From: Halobacteriovorax marinus
GTDB taxonomy: Bacteria > Bdellovibrionota > Bacteriovoracia > Bacteriovoracales > Bacteriovoracaceae
Assembly (NCBI GenBank): GCA_002163155.1
Contig: MAAO01000002.1
Coordinates: 186,001-250,000, forward strand
DNA length: 64,000 nucleotides
Direction of reading: 5' to 3'
The number at the start of each line of letters is the position of its first letter. Position 1 is the stretch's first letter. Position numbers and translations under genes: made by a program. Shown here in pieces: positions 35,940-44,006 of this stretch. Under the pieces are notes generated by a model. It worked only from the letters and a program-made list of their open reading frames with translations. It was not told where the DNA came from and ran no database searches.

Positions 35940-36096
35940 TTATCTACTTTAAAATACCACTTTGATAAATTCATACGGACTATTTAATTTGATTTATTCC
36001 AGAACTGAAGCATTCAGATTTTGTCCTCATTCGCCCTTCATTTTGTAAAAAATACAGCCTTTTGTTACTTCCTGATCGATAGTGATAAAAGACATT

Positions 36097-36561
36097 ATGA
36101 AATCTTTATGGGCAATCCTTTTTATTTTTTTATTTTCACTTTCTAGTTCGGCTCAGTTTAACTGCGATGAACTCTTAGACGACTGTGAATTCTACTCATG
36201 TGTGGAAGAAGAGAAGCACTGTGGAAAGCGCGGCTATATGATGGCCTTTGGTAAAAAGTATTGCATGAAGTTTCAAACTGAGATTGACCGCTTTTCTGAA
36301 AATGGTAAAGTTTGGGTAAGTAATGTTCGTCTCTGTTTAATTGATAAAATGAATAACACTGATGAAACGCTAAGCTGTAAGAAGTTTAAGAAGGCGCAAG
36401 TTAAGTCTCATCTTCCTTGTTATGTGGAATCTGGCTATTGTTCACTCAGTGGAAAAGATAAGAGAAGTATCAATAAGGTGATCTTAAAGTCTCTTTGGAA
36501 ACCTAGTTTAATTTTTGCTGGTTTAAGAGTTCTAGGTTCATGTTTAGGTAATCACTTATAA
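36097..36561 (+). CDS. Secreted cysteine-rich protein
   Basis: 154 aa from ATG 36097, which begins a clean signal peptide (MKSLWAILFIFLFSLSSSA); a GTG five codons upstream adds charged residues ahead of it. The mature part has ten cysteines (for example DELLDDCEFYSC and KHCGKRG), probably in disulfides. No domain is recognised. The end overlaps the convergent methyltransferase gene by 10 bp. Confidence 0.65.
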   Translation: MKSLWAILFIFLFSLSSSAQFNCDELLDDCEFYSCVEEEKHCGKRGYMMAFGKKYCMKFQTEIDRFSENGKVWVSNVRLCLIDKMNNTDETLSCKKFKKAQVKSHLPCYVESGYCSLSGKDKRSINKVILKSLWKPSLIFAGLRVLGSCLGNHL

Positions 36562-37622
36562 GCATCAATAATCATAAATTTCTTATTCTGCTTAATAATT
36601 TCTACTTTCTTAAAGAGCTTTTTTAGCTTTGAATTATAGGCCAAGTGTTTGTTCCCAATTACGCGAATCATTCCATCCGTATTGAGTTTCTTTTTAGAGT
36701 CCACAAACATCTGCCAAGCAATGAAGTCGCCTATAGTATTTCCCTGATGAAAGGGAGGGTTACATAGGACGAGATCAATATTCTCAAATGATTCTTCTTC
36801 GTAGCAATTAGTCCAAAGATATTCAGCTTCATCGGAGTAACTCAATTCATAATTTTCCTTAGCACTCTTAATCGCCATGAAAGAATCATCAGTGAAAATG
36901 ATTTTTGCGTTGGGATTTTTCTTCTTAGCAAGAAGTCCCACGATTCCATTGGCACAACCAATATCTAATATGGATTGAAATTCGCCTGTCGGAATATTTT
37001 CTAAGAGAAAACGAGTACCAATATCAAGTTTCTCTCTAGAGAAGAGGTTACTTTGATTGATGAGTTTCTCTTTCCATTCTGGAATTTCTATTTGAATAGG
37101 ATAGGTTGATTTCACTACTTCGAGACTATAGTTGGCATATATTAATCGTGCCTTCTTCTTAGCGAGACTTGTTGTAGTCTCTCCAATGTACTTATTGATG
37201 AGATCAAAGTGTCCCTTGGACATATGTTTAATCATGGAAGTGCAAATGACTTTAGCGTCTTTTGTTAAGAGACTTGTAAGAGTCATCAGCATATCTTCAA
37301 AGAAGGAGAGATTCTTAGGTAGACGCAGGACCACGAGATCAAATGGACCTTTTAAATTTTCGAGGTCGTTGATAACTGCAATATCATTCTTGCAATTGAT
37401 TTTAATCGCCTTACTTGAGACGTATGAGTCGTTGTAAACCGTGGGCGAGAATTCAATAAGTTTACTTGTGAGTGCGCCAAAGTTATCACCCATAATAAGA
37501 ATCTTCTTGTCTTTAAACTCTTCGAAGTTTTCGGAAAGAATCAGCTCATCGGCGGCATCAAAGGCCAATAATTGGGAGTTTGAATCCTGTGGGTATCTCT
37601 TTAAATTTGTGAAGTCATTCAT
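36552..37622 (-). CDS. RsmC/RlmG-family rRNA guanine methyltransferase
   Basis: 356 aa with two methyltransferase-like halves. The C-terminal one is active: SAM-binding ILDIGCANGIVGLLA and catalytic NPPFHQG. The N-terminal half keeps the fold (ILIMGDNFGALT) without a catalytic NPP motif, as in RsmC and RlmG. The NPPFHQG segment is typical of enzymes making m2G in 16S or 23S rRNA. The exact target cannot be set from sequence. Confidence 0.82.
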   Translation of the reverse strand: MNDFTNLKRYPQDSNSQLLAFDAADELILSENFEEFKDKKILIMGDNFGALTSKLIEFSPTVYNDSYVSSKAIKINCKNDIAVINDLENLKGPFDLVVLRLPKNLSFFEDMLMTLTSLLTKDAKVICTSMIKHMSKGHFDLINKYIGETTTSLAKKKARLIYANYSLEVVKSTYPIQIEIPEWKEKLINQSNLFSREKLDIGTRFLLENIPTGEFQSILDIGCANGIVGLLAKKKNPNAKIIFTDDSFMAIKSAKENYELSYSDEAEYLWTNCYEEESFENIDLVLCNPPFHQGNTIGDFIAWQMFVDSKKKLNTDGMIRVIGNKHLAYNSKLKKLFKKVEIIKQNKKFMIIDAYK

Positions 37623-37781
37623 AGTAGCGCCTATTTGATTAGCTGGCTTTTTATCACGATCAACTATTTTTAGCCACTTAAGGCCTAAACGTTTGTATTT
37701 ATTTCTCTATTTAGCCAGTTTGGGTTGATATATGGAGTCAATTCCGTTAACTATCTGAAAGTTAATATATTTGAGGAAGAA

Positions 37782-38699
37782 ATGGCAAAGAAGAAAACAA
37801 GAAGCTATTCAGAAGGCGTAACTCTCACAGAATACCGCGATCACACTAAGGCCTTTAATTGGTTCCCGGGTCACATGGCCAAGGCGACTAGGCAGGTGAG
37901 TGGTAAACTTAAAATGGTGGATATCGTTCTTGAGATTCGTGACGCTAGAATTCCTCTTCTCTCTGGAAATGATGACCTTAAATCTCTCGTAGGTAATAAG
38001 TGTCGTCTCATTGTTTTAAATAAAGTGAATCTCTGTGACCCTGATAAATTACAAGGATGGGTTGATTGGTTTACTAAGAATGAAGTGAACTTTATTTTTG
38101 TAAACGTTCTTGAGAGATCTTCTATTAACGACATCACTGAAATGGCGAGAAAGATTGTTCTTGCAAATAGATTAGCTTCCGGTGGAGATGGTGAAACGGT
38201 TAGAAAGTTTAGAATGATGATGGTAGGACTTCCAAATACTGGTAAGTCGACTCTTATTAATTCTCTTAGAGGTAAGAAGGCCGCTAAGTGTGGTGATAAA
38301 CCAGGACTTACGCAGCAACAGCAGTGGATAAAACTAGAGGGCCGTATGGAACTTCTAGACACTCCTGGAATCATGCCTAGAAAAATCGACACTCGTCTAC
38401 AAGGTCTATGGCTTTGTGCAACTCACGCAATTAGAGATCAAATCTTAGGTGAAGAAGATGTGGCCTGTTTTGTTGTTGAGTATCTGGCAAAACATAAACC
38501 CGAGAGTCTCATTGAAAAATATAAGTTAGAGGACGCCACTGGAAATGTTCCTGAACTCTTAGAGAAAATTGCCAAGAGTAGAAACTTTATCATGCATAAA
38601 GGTCAGTCGGACTTTGAGAGAACTTATAAAACAATTCTCTATGATTTTAGAAAGGGTGATCTAGGTTTAGTCACTTTCGAAGATCTTCCCCTCAATTAA
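37782..38699 (+). CDS. rbgA: Ribosome biogenesis GTPase RbgA/YlqF
   Basis: 305 aa from ATG 37782, preceded by GAGGAAG; a TTG frame 57 bp upstream is rejected. Circularly permuted GTPase: G4 LNKVNL comes before G1 GLPNTGKSTLIN and G3 DTPGIM. The N-terminal WFPGHMAKA is the family hallmark. Acts in late assembly of the large ribosomal subunit. Confidence 0.92.
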   Translation: MAKKKTRSYSEGVTLTEYRDHTKAFNWFPGHMAKATRQVSGKLKMVDIVLEIRDARIPLLSGNDDLKSLVGNKCRLIVLNKVNLCDPDKLQGWVDWFTKNEVNFIFVNVLERSSINDITEMARKIVLANRLASGGDGETVRKFRMMMVGLPNTGKSTLINSLRGKKAAKCGDKPGLTQQQQWIKLEGRMELLDTPGIMPRKIDTRLQGLWLCATHAIRDQILGEEDVACFVVEYLAKHKPESLIEKYKLEDATGNVPELLEKIAKSRNFIMHKGQSDFERTYKTILYDFRKGDLGLVTFEDLPLN

Positions 38700-38757
38700 T
38701 TTCTTTTAATAAATTCAACTTCTGTTAAAATATCTCTAATAACTTTGGAGATATTTT

Positions 38758-39228
38758 ATGGATCAAAATTACTGGCGCAAGTGCATTGTCTGCAAGAAAG
38801 AAATCAACTTTTCAACCAAGTATTATAAGTGCTCAGTTGGTGGGTGTGACAAGAAACGTGCTCCTGCTCAATTTTGTTCTGTAGATTGCTGGGGAGTTCA
38901 TAGCTCCACTTTAAATCACAAGAGTGCCTGGTCGGAAGAGTATCATTCCCCGTCAAAAGCTGAGTGGGAGAGTGCTCCAAAAGTTCGCATCATCACGCCA
39001 AAAACAACAACAAGTGAAACTTCTAGTTCTCTATCTAATTCAGACATTCCAAATGATGTCTTAGTGGTAGTTTCAAAACTCAAGGCCTATATAAAGGCCA
39101 GCTCAGATATGAATACTTCATCAGATGTTAATGATGCTCTATCGGATATTATTCGAAGAGAGTGCGACCGTGCGGTAGAAAGTGCAAAGGCCGATGGTAG
39201 AAGAACAGTTATGGCCCGGGATTTTTAA
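38758..39228 (+). CDS. Zinc finger-histone-fold fusion protein
   Basis: 156 aa in three parts. Residues 9-54 hold a cross-brace-like zinc finger with Cys9, 12, 25, 30, 40, 44 and His48, 54. Residues 58-97 are a Ser/Thr-rich linker. Residues 101-156 look like a histone fold: VVSKLKAYIK, DMNTSSDVNDALSDIIRREC and the end AKADGRRTVMARDF, where RRTVMARDF corresponds to the RKTVxAxDI end of archaeal and Bdellovibrio histones. Bacterial histones with an N-terminal zinc finger (ZZ histones) have been described as a class. DNA binding is expected but the oligomer is unknown. Confidence 0.7.
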   Translation: MDQNYWRKCIVCKKEINFSTKYYKCSVGGCDKKRAPAQFCSVDCWGVHSSTLNHKSAWSEEYHSPSKAEWESAPKVRIITPKTTTSETSSSLSNSDIPNDVLVVVSKLKAYIKASSDMNTSSDVNDALSDIIRRECDRAVESAKADGRRTVMARDF

Positions 39229-39821
39229 ACCGGGCACACTTCCATGTCTTTACTTTCCATTCTTACATAGATCTCATGACCAACCCAAGCATCACAAGCT
39301 GCGTAGTGAATTTGCGCCTGAGTGAGTGTGTCCTGTTCCCAGTTAGAGAGCTTAGCCTTCTTAGAAAGTCTAAAACCGAGAAAAATAGCGCATAGGGCAC
39401 GAAGTCCAAAGTTTTCAACTCCGATCTCTTTTGCCTTTGTGGCAAGATCAAAGAATGATTGATCTTTAAACGCCTGAAGTTTTTGTAGACCTTTAATATC
39501 ATCACGTACGGCCACGCCAACTTTTGCTATCTCTTTATTACTTAAGAGCTCAGCTAATTCTTTTGGAAATTTAAATTTATTGAGTCTAAATAGATAGATA
39601 TGAGTTTTTGTCGAGAGTTGTAAGAGAGAAATATCATAGTATTCTCCTTTTTTAAAACTCGGCTTAGTTTCAGTATCAAAACCAAGAACACTTTCATTTT
39701 CAAGAAGTTTAGCCACTTCTAGCGCCCTTTCTACGTCAGTAACGACTTCGATAGGTCCATCAAACTTAAGCATTTCTAATTCGTTTATTTCGTCTTTTGA
39801 GATTTTTGATTTATATTGCAT
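39225..39821 (-). CDS. 3'-5' exonuclease, RNase D/DEDDy type
   Basis: 198 aa, exonuclease domain only. Acidic residues: DTE in LGFDTETKP, Asp in VRDDIKGL, and Tyr plus Asp in HYAACDAW, matching the DEDDy set. There is no HRDC domain as in full RNase D, so it acts on DNA or RNA as a stand-alone enzyme. It overlaps the zinc finger-histone gene by 4 bp, tail to tail. Confidence 0.82.
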   Translation of the reverse strand: MQYKSKISKDEINELEMLKFDGPIEVVTDVERALEVAKLLENESVLGFDTETKPSFKKGEYYDISLLQLSTKTHIYLFRLNKFKFPKELAELLSNKEIAKVGVAVRDDIKGLQKLQAFKDQSFFDLATKAKEIGVENFGLRALCAIFLGFRLSKKAKLSNWEQDTLTQAQIHYAACDAWVGHEIYVRMESKDMEVCPV

Positions 39822-39882
39822 TGGAGTAAATTACCACGTAATTTTAATTACATCTATTATAATTCATAATTTAGGGAAATTA

Positions 39883-40470
39883 ATGAAGATACTGCTTACA
39901 GGATTTGAACCTTTTGGTGAACATGAAAAGAATTCTTCTGAGTTAGTTTTAGATTTCTTTAAAGATCATGAGCAGATTCAAACAAAGCTCTTACCTGTGG
40001 AGTATGAAAATGCCTTTAAAATCGTCTCTGACTTAATGGATCAAACAGATTTCAACTTCGTTATTCATTTAGGGCAAGCAGCAGGAAGGTCAAAAATATC
40101 TTTGGAGCGTGTGGCCATAAATGTCTGTGATTTTCCAATTGATGACAATAAGGGTGTGAGAATAGTTGATGAACCTATTATTAAAGAGGCAGATGCAGCA
40201 TACTTTTCCACTTTGCCCATTAGAGAATTGGAAAAAGAATTAAGTACCAGTGGAGTTCCCTGTGAAATCTCAAATACTGCTGGAGCCTACATTTGTAACG
40301 AGATTATGTATCGCAGTTTACATAAGAGTTTCAATCAAAAAACTTCTGTCGGCTTTATTCATCTGCCACTCATGACGGAAGAGTCAAGTAAATCAGAATC
40401 ATCACAATTATGTTTATCTCAACTTGTGCACGGCATAGAGCTCATCTTAAAATATCTATTGAAATTGTAG
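39883..40470 (+). CDS. pcp: Pyroglutamyl-peptidase I (C15)
   Basis: 195 aa. The triad is visible: Glu in SLERVAIN, Cys in NTAGAYICNE and His in GFIHLPL. The N-terminus LLTGFEPFG is the family start. Removes N-terminal pyroglutamate from peptides in the cytoplasm, complementing the other peptidases of the window. Clean ATG with GGGAAATT upstream. Confidence 0.92.
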   Translation: MKILLTGFEPFGEHEKNSSELVLDFFKDHEQIQTKLLPVEYENAFKIVSDLMDQTDFNFVIHLGQAAGRSKISLERVAINVCDFPIDDNKGVRIVDEPIIKEADAAYFSTLPIRELEKELSTSGVPCEISNTAGAYICNEIMYRSLHKSFNQKTSVGFIHLPLMTEESSKSESSQLCLSQLVHGIELILKYLLKL

Positions 40471-40511
40471 AAATTTAAAATTTCAGTTTGTTTTTAACAA
40501 AGGGCGCATGG

Positions 40512-42353
40512 GTGGCTAATCGTATTGAATTAGAGAGTGTTGTCATTAGGTTCTCCGGTGATTCTGGGGACGGTATGCAATTAACTGGAACTCAGTTTTC
40601 AAATACTTCTGCCTTCATGGGAAATGATATTTCAACCTTTCCTGATTTTCCGGCAGAAATTAGAGCACCTCAGGGGACAATTGCTGGTGTTTCTGGATTT
40701 CAAGTTAAAATAGGATCTACTGAAATTATCACTCCAGGTGATGAGGCAGATATGTTGGTCGCTTTCAATCCTGCGGCGCTAAAGGCCAACATTCATTCTT
40801 TAAAAAAGGGTGGGACAATTCTCGTGAACACCGATGCCTTTAGTGAAAAGAACATAGAAAAAGCAACATATAAGAATAATCCTTTGGATGACGGATCTCT
40901 CGCTGACTATAACTTAATTCAGGTTCCTGTAGATACTCAAACTATTGAGACGCTTAAAGATTTGGATCTTGATGTAAAGAGTAAGAAGAGGTGTAAGAAC
41001 TTCTTTGCACTTGGTATTTGTTACTTTGTTTACCACCGAAACCTTGAGTCAACTATAGAGTGGGTGAATGATAAGTTTGGAAAGAAGACCATTCTTGCTT
41101 CTGCTAATATTCTTGCCATGAAGGCCGGATACAATATGGCCATAACTTTAGAGTCTATTGTTTCTACGTATACGATTCCAAAAGCAAGACTTACTCCAGG
41201 AAAGTATCGACAAATTAATGGAAATACTTCTACCGCTTGGGGATTCCTTAGAGCAGCAGAGGCAGCTGGACTTCCCCTCTACCTAGGAAGTTACCCCATT
41301 ACTCCTGCTTCAGATATTCTGCATGAACTCTCAAAGCATAAGAACTTTGGAGTCAAAACTTTTCAAGCTGAAGATGAGATTGCGGCCATCTGTTCTGCTA
41401 TTGGAGCAGCTCTTACTGGGAGTATTGGTTTGACGACTTCTTCTGGACCTGGAATTACGCTTAAAGCTGAAGCGATCGGTCTTGCAGTTACCTATGAAAT
41501 TCCGCTTGTTATTGTGAATGTTCAAAGAGGTGGTCCTTCCACGGGCCTTCCTACAAAAACTGAACAGTCAGATCTCTATCAAGCTCTCTATGGAAGAAAT
41601 GGAGAGTCTCCGCTTATTGTAGTGGCAGCTTCAAGACCAAATGATTGTTTCCATATGGCCTATGAAGCGACTAGGTTGGCGCTTCAGCACATGTCTCCAG
41701 TGATGCTTTTGAATGATGGCTATGTGGCAAATGGAACTGAGCCATGGCTCTTACCCGACGTAGATAAAGATTACGCAAAAATAGAACATCAGTTAGTTGA
41801 TCCAGAACAAATAGATGTCGAAAACTTTAAATGGTTTGCAAGAGATGAGAAAACTCTTGTGAGAAAATGGGCGATTCCTGGAATGAAGGGACTTGAACAT
41901 AGAGTAGGCGGTCTTGAAAAAGATTTTATCACTGGAGATGTGAGTTACGATCCATTAAATCACGAAAAGATGACTCATATTAGGCAAGAGAAAATTGCAA
42001 GAGTGGCAAACAATATTCCTCTTCAACAAATTGAAGGAGATGAGAGTGGTGATCTACTAGTTGTGAGCTGGGGAGGAACTTACGGATCAGTTCAAATGGC
42101 GGTAAGAGCACTACAGAAACAAGGTAAGAAAATTTCTCTCATACATTTGAGATACTTAAATCCAATGCCTAAAAATATCGAAAATATTTTAAAGAAATTT
42201 AAGAAAGTTATTGTTCCTGAACTTAATCTCGGACAACTGAAAGGTATTATCAATATTAAATTTGGTGTAAGGGCGATCGGCTATAATAAAGTTCAAGGTC
42301 TTCCCTTTAAAATTAGTGAACTTGAAGAAGTGTTCAAAAAAGAATTGAACTAA
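40512..42353 (+). CDS. korA: 2-oxoacid:ferredoxin oxidoreductase, fused gamma-alpha subunit
   Basis: 613 aa from GTG 40512, which has AAAGGG 8 bp upstream; the TTG eight codons earlier has no ribosome site. The N-terminal gamma domain (FSGDSGDGMQLTG) is followed by the alpha pyrimidine-binding domain (GNTSTAWGF, GSYPITPASDIL, SSGPGITLKAE). With korB it likely oxidises 2-oxoglutarate to succinyl-CoA using ferredoxin; other 2-oxoacids cannot be excluded. Confidence 0.87.
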   Translation: MANRIELESVVIRFSGDSGDGMQLTGTQFSNTSAFMGNDISTFPDFPAEIRAPQGTIAGVSGFQVKIGSTEIITPGDEADMLVAFNPAALKANIHSLKKGGTILVNTDAFSEKNIEKATYKNNPLDDGSLADYNLIQVPVDTQTIETLKDLDLDVKSKKRCKNFFALGICYFVYHRNLESTIEWVNDKFGKKTILASANILAMKAGYNMAITLESIVSTYTIPKARLTPGKYRQINGNTSTAWGFLRAAEAAGLPLYLGSYPITPASDILHELSKHKNFGVKTFQAEDEIAAICSAIGAALTGSIGLTTSSGPGITLKAEAIGLAVTYEIPLVIVNVQRGGPSTGLPTKTEQSDLYQALYGRNGESPLIVVAASRPNDCFHMAYEATRLALQHMSPVMLLNDGYVANGTEPWLLPDVDKDYAKIEHQLVDPEQIDVENFKWFARDEKTLVRKWAIPGMKGLEHRVGGLEKDFITGDVSYDPLNHEKMTHIRQEKIARVANNIPLQQIEGDESGDLLVVSWGGTYGSVQMAVRALQKQGKKISLIHLRYLNPMPKNIENILKKFKKVIVPELNLGQLKGIINIKFGVRAIGYNKVQGLPFKISELEEVFKKELN

Positions 42354-42364
42354 GGTTCTGAGTT

Positions 42365-43372
42365 ATGAGTGATAAAAATTATAATAAGAAAGATTTTACT
42401 AGTGATCAGGATGTAAAGTGGTGTCCTGGTTGTGGGGATTATTCAGTTCTTTCAAGTCTACAATTGGCGCTTACAAAAACAGGTAAGAAGAAAGAAGATA
42501 TTGTCTGTGTTTCTGGTATTGGTTGCTCTTCTCGTTTTCCTTATTACATGGGTATCTATGGTTATCACACTATCCACGGTAGAGCTCCAGCATTTGCCAC
42601 AGGTATCAAAGTTGCGAATCCTAATTTAAGTGTATGGCTAATTACTGGTGATGGTGATTGCCTCTCTATTGGTGGGAATCACTTTATTCATCTTCTAAGA
42701 AGAAATGTAAATATTAACTTACTGCTCTTTAATAACGAAATTTATGGTCTCACTAAAGGTCAATATTCTCCTACTTCTAAAACAGGCATCGTGACAAAAT
42801 CTACTCCCTTTGGTTCCCTTGATCGAAATTTTAATCCAGGTCTTTTAGCCTTTGGAGCGGGGGCTACATTTATTAGTAAGACTTTAGATACTGATCCAAA
42901 ACACATGATGGAGACTTTTAAAGAAGCCGACCAACATGAGGGTATTTCCTTTGTTGAGGTTTATCAAAATTGCGTTATTTTCAATGACGGCTGTCATGAC
43001 GAGTATACCAATAGGAAGTCTCGTGATGACAATGCCATTTTCTTAAGACATGGAGATCCTATGATCTTTGGAAAAGAAAGAGAGAAGGGAATTATTTTTA
43101 AAGATATGAAATTACATATTGTAAGAATTGGAAGTGAGTACAAAGAAGAAGATCTGCTTATTCATGATAAGACTAATAGGAATCAATCTTATCTTTTATT
43201 GGCCGCCAATGAAGAATCTGCAATGCCCAAGTTCTATGGTGTTGTTCTGCAAGAAGAAGTTGTCACTTTTGATCAGCAAGTTGAAATTCAAATTAAAGAA
43301 GTCACTTTAAAAAAAGGCAAGGGTGACTTTAAAGAGTTGCTCAACTCTGGCGAAACTTGGGTGATTGAATAA
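42365..43372 (+). CDS. korB: 2-oxoacid:ferredoxin oxidoreductase, beta subunit
   Basis: 335 aa. Thiamine diphosphate site GDGDCLSIGGNHFIH with NNEIYGLTKGQ, and the cysteine motif WCPGCGDY near the start, one of the cluster ligands. It starts 11 bp after korA; the two form one operon. The substrate pocket residues suggest the 2-oxoglutarate or general 2-oxoacid type, not pyruvate. Confidence 0.9.
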   Translation: MSDKNYNKKDFTSDQDVKWCPGCGDYSVLSSLQLALTKTGKKKEDIVCVSGIGCSSRFPYYMGIYGYHTIHGRAPAFATGIKVANPNLSVWLITGDGDCLSIGGNHFIHLLRRNVNINLLLFNNEIYGLTKGQYSPTSKTGIVTKSTPFGSLDRNFNPGLLAFGAGATFISKTLDTDPKHMMETFKEADQHEGISFVEVYQNCVIFNDGCHDEYTNRKSRDDNAIFLRHGDPMIFGKEREKGIIFKDMKLHIVRIGSEYKEEDLLIHDKTNRNQSYLLLAANEESAMPKFYGVVLQEEVVTFDQQVEIQIKEVTLKKGKGDFKELLNSGETWVIE

Positions 43373-43710
43373 AAAGTTTGTTATTTTTATTGGATTTAAT
43401 TTATTAATTTTTTAGATTACTGCTATTTTTGGTTTAAATAATGAAGTATTTTCAATATTATTTTAAGTTTTTTTCTCAATATCAGTTATTTGTTTTAGAT
43501 GTAATATTTTTGTGATTACAGGCAGTTATAACGTTTTTCTGTCATCTAAGTTGCGTCGAGCTAAATATTTCTAAAAGAAATGAGAAATCAACAAAATTAC
43601 CGTTGCAATATACGGAAGATGGTAATATAAAGTCTTTAAGATAATTAGATGCTGACTTCTTTGGCATCAAGAATACGTTTAGCATTGCGAATACGTTTAA
43701 GGAATTTATT
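43373..43710 (+). promoter_or_regulatory. Long AT-rich region ahead of the cold-shock gene, with an 11-bp direct repeat
   Basis: 338 bp with no gene. Near its end GAATACGTTTA occurs twice (43671-43681 and 43689-43699), the second running into the ribosome site AAGGA. This is the place for a long, structured cold-shock leader. The remainder is very AT-rich and shows no other clear signal. Confidence 0.4.
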
Positions 43711-43905
43711 ATGGAAACAGGTAAAGTAAAGTTTTTTGATCAAGAAAAAGGTTTTGGATTCATCACTCCAGACAATGGTGGAAAGGACATTTTTGTTCAC
43801 ATCACTGGTATTCAATCAGGTCCTCTTAATGAAGGTGACTCTGTAGAATTTGAAGTAGGTGAAGGACTTAAAGGACCTTGCGCTGTAAACGTATCTCGTA
43901 AGTAG
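43711..43905 (+). CDS. Cold-shock domain protein
   Basis: 64 aa. RNP1 (KGFGFI) and RNP2 (DIFVHI) are intact, so single-stranded RNA/DNA binding is expected. The length is slightly below the E. coli CspA length of 70. Single gene ended by a strong terminator; a DEAD-box helicase gene follows, a neighbourhood that suits RNA unwinding in the cold. Confidence 0.93.
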   Translation: METGKVKFFDQEKGFGFITPDNGGKDIFVHITGIQSGPLNEGDSVEFEVGEGLKGPCAVNVSRK

Positions 43906-43936
43906 TACTTTTCAAATTTGACAAAATTTTAAAGAG

Positions 43937-43966
43937 AAGGAGATCGTAAGATCTCCTTTTTTTTTT
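43937..43966 (+). terminator. Intrinsic terminator after the cold-shock gene
   Basis: AAGGAGATC (43937-43945), loop GTAA, GATCTCCTT (43950-43958), then T through about 43966. A perfect nine-pair stem with a GNRA-type tetraloop and a T tract. Confidence 0.9.
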
Positions 43967-44006
43967 CCCAAAATAGAGAAAATTTATTAAAAGGTATGCA
44001 AAGTAA

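Larger units (their letters stand above)
35667..35941 (-). repeat. Right copy of the ~275-bp inverted repeat with intact hydrophobic-peptide module
   Basis: Reverse-complement partner of 33888-34161. On the minus strand it reads leader frame, Shine-Dalgarno, hydrophobic peptide frame, paired hairpins and opposing promoter. Sequence outside the stated borders is unrelated in the two copies. Differences between copies include complementary substitutions in stems, which indicates selection on an RNA. Confidence 0.9.

Noticed and set aside
33888-35941. Inverted repeats as an insertion sequence or composite transposon
   Set aside because: No transposase or integrase frame, no target-site duplication, and the enclosed gene is a housekeeping aminopeptidase.
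37725-37781. TTG start extending rbgA by 19 codons
   Set aside because: No ribosome site; GAGGAAG and ATG at 37782 give the family N-terminus.
37871-38392. 173-codon minus-strand frame opposite rbgA
   Set aside because: It mirrors the well-supported GTPase motifs on the other strand, has no recognisable domain and no ribosome site.
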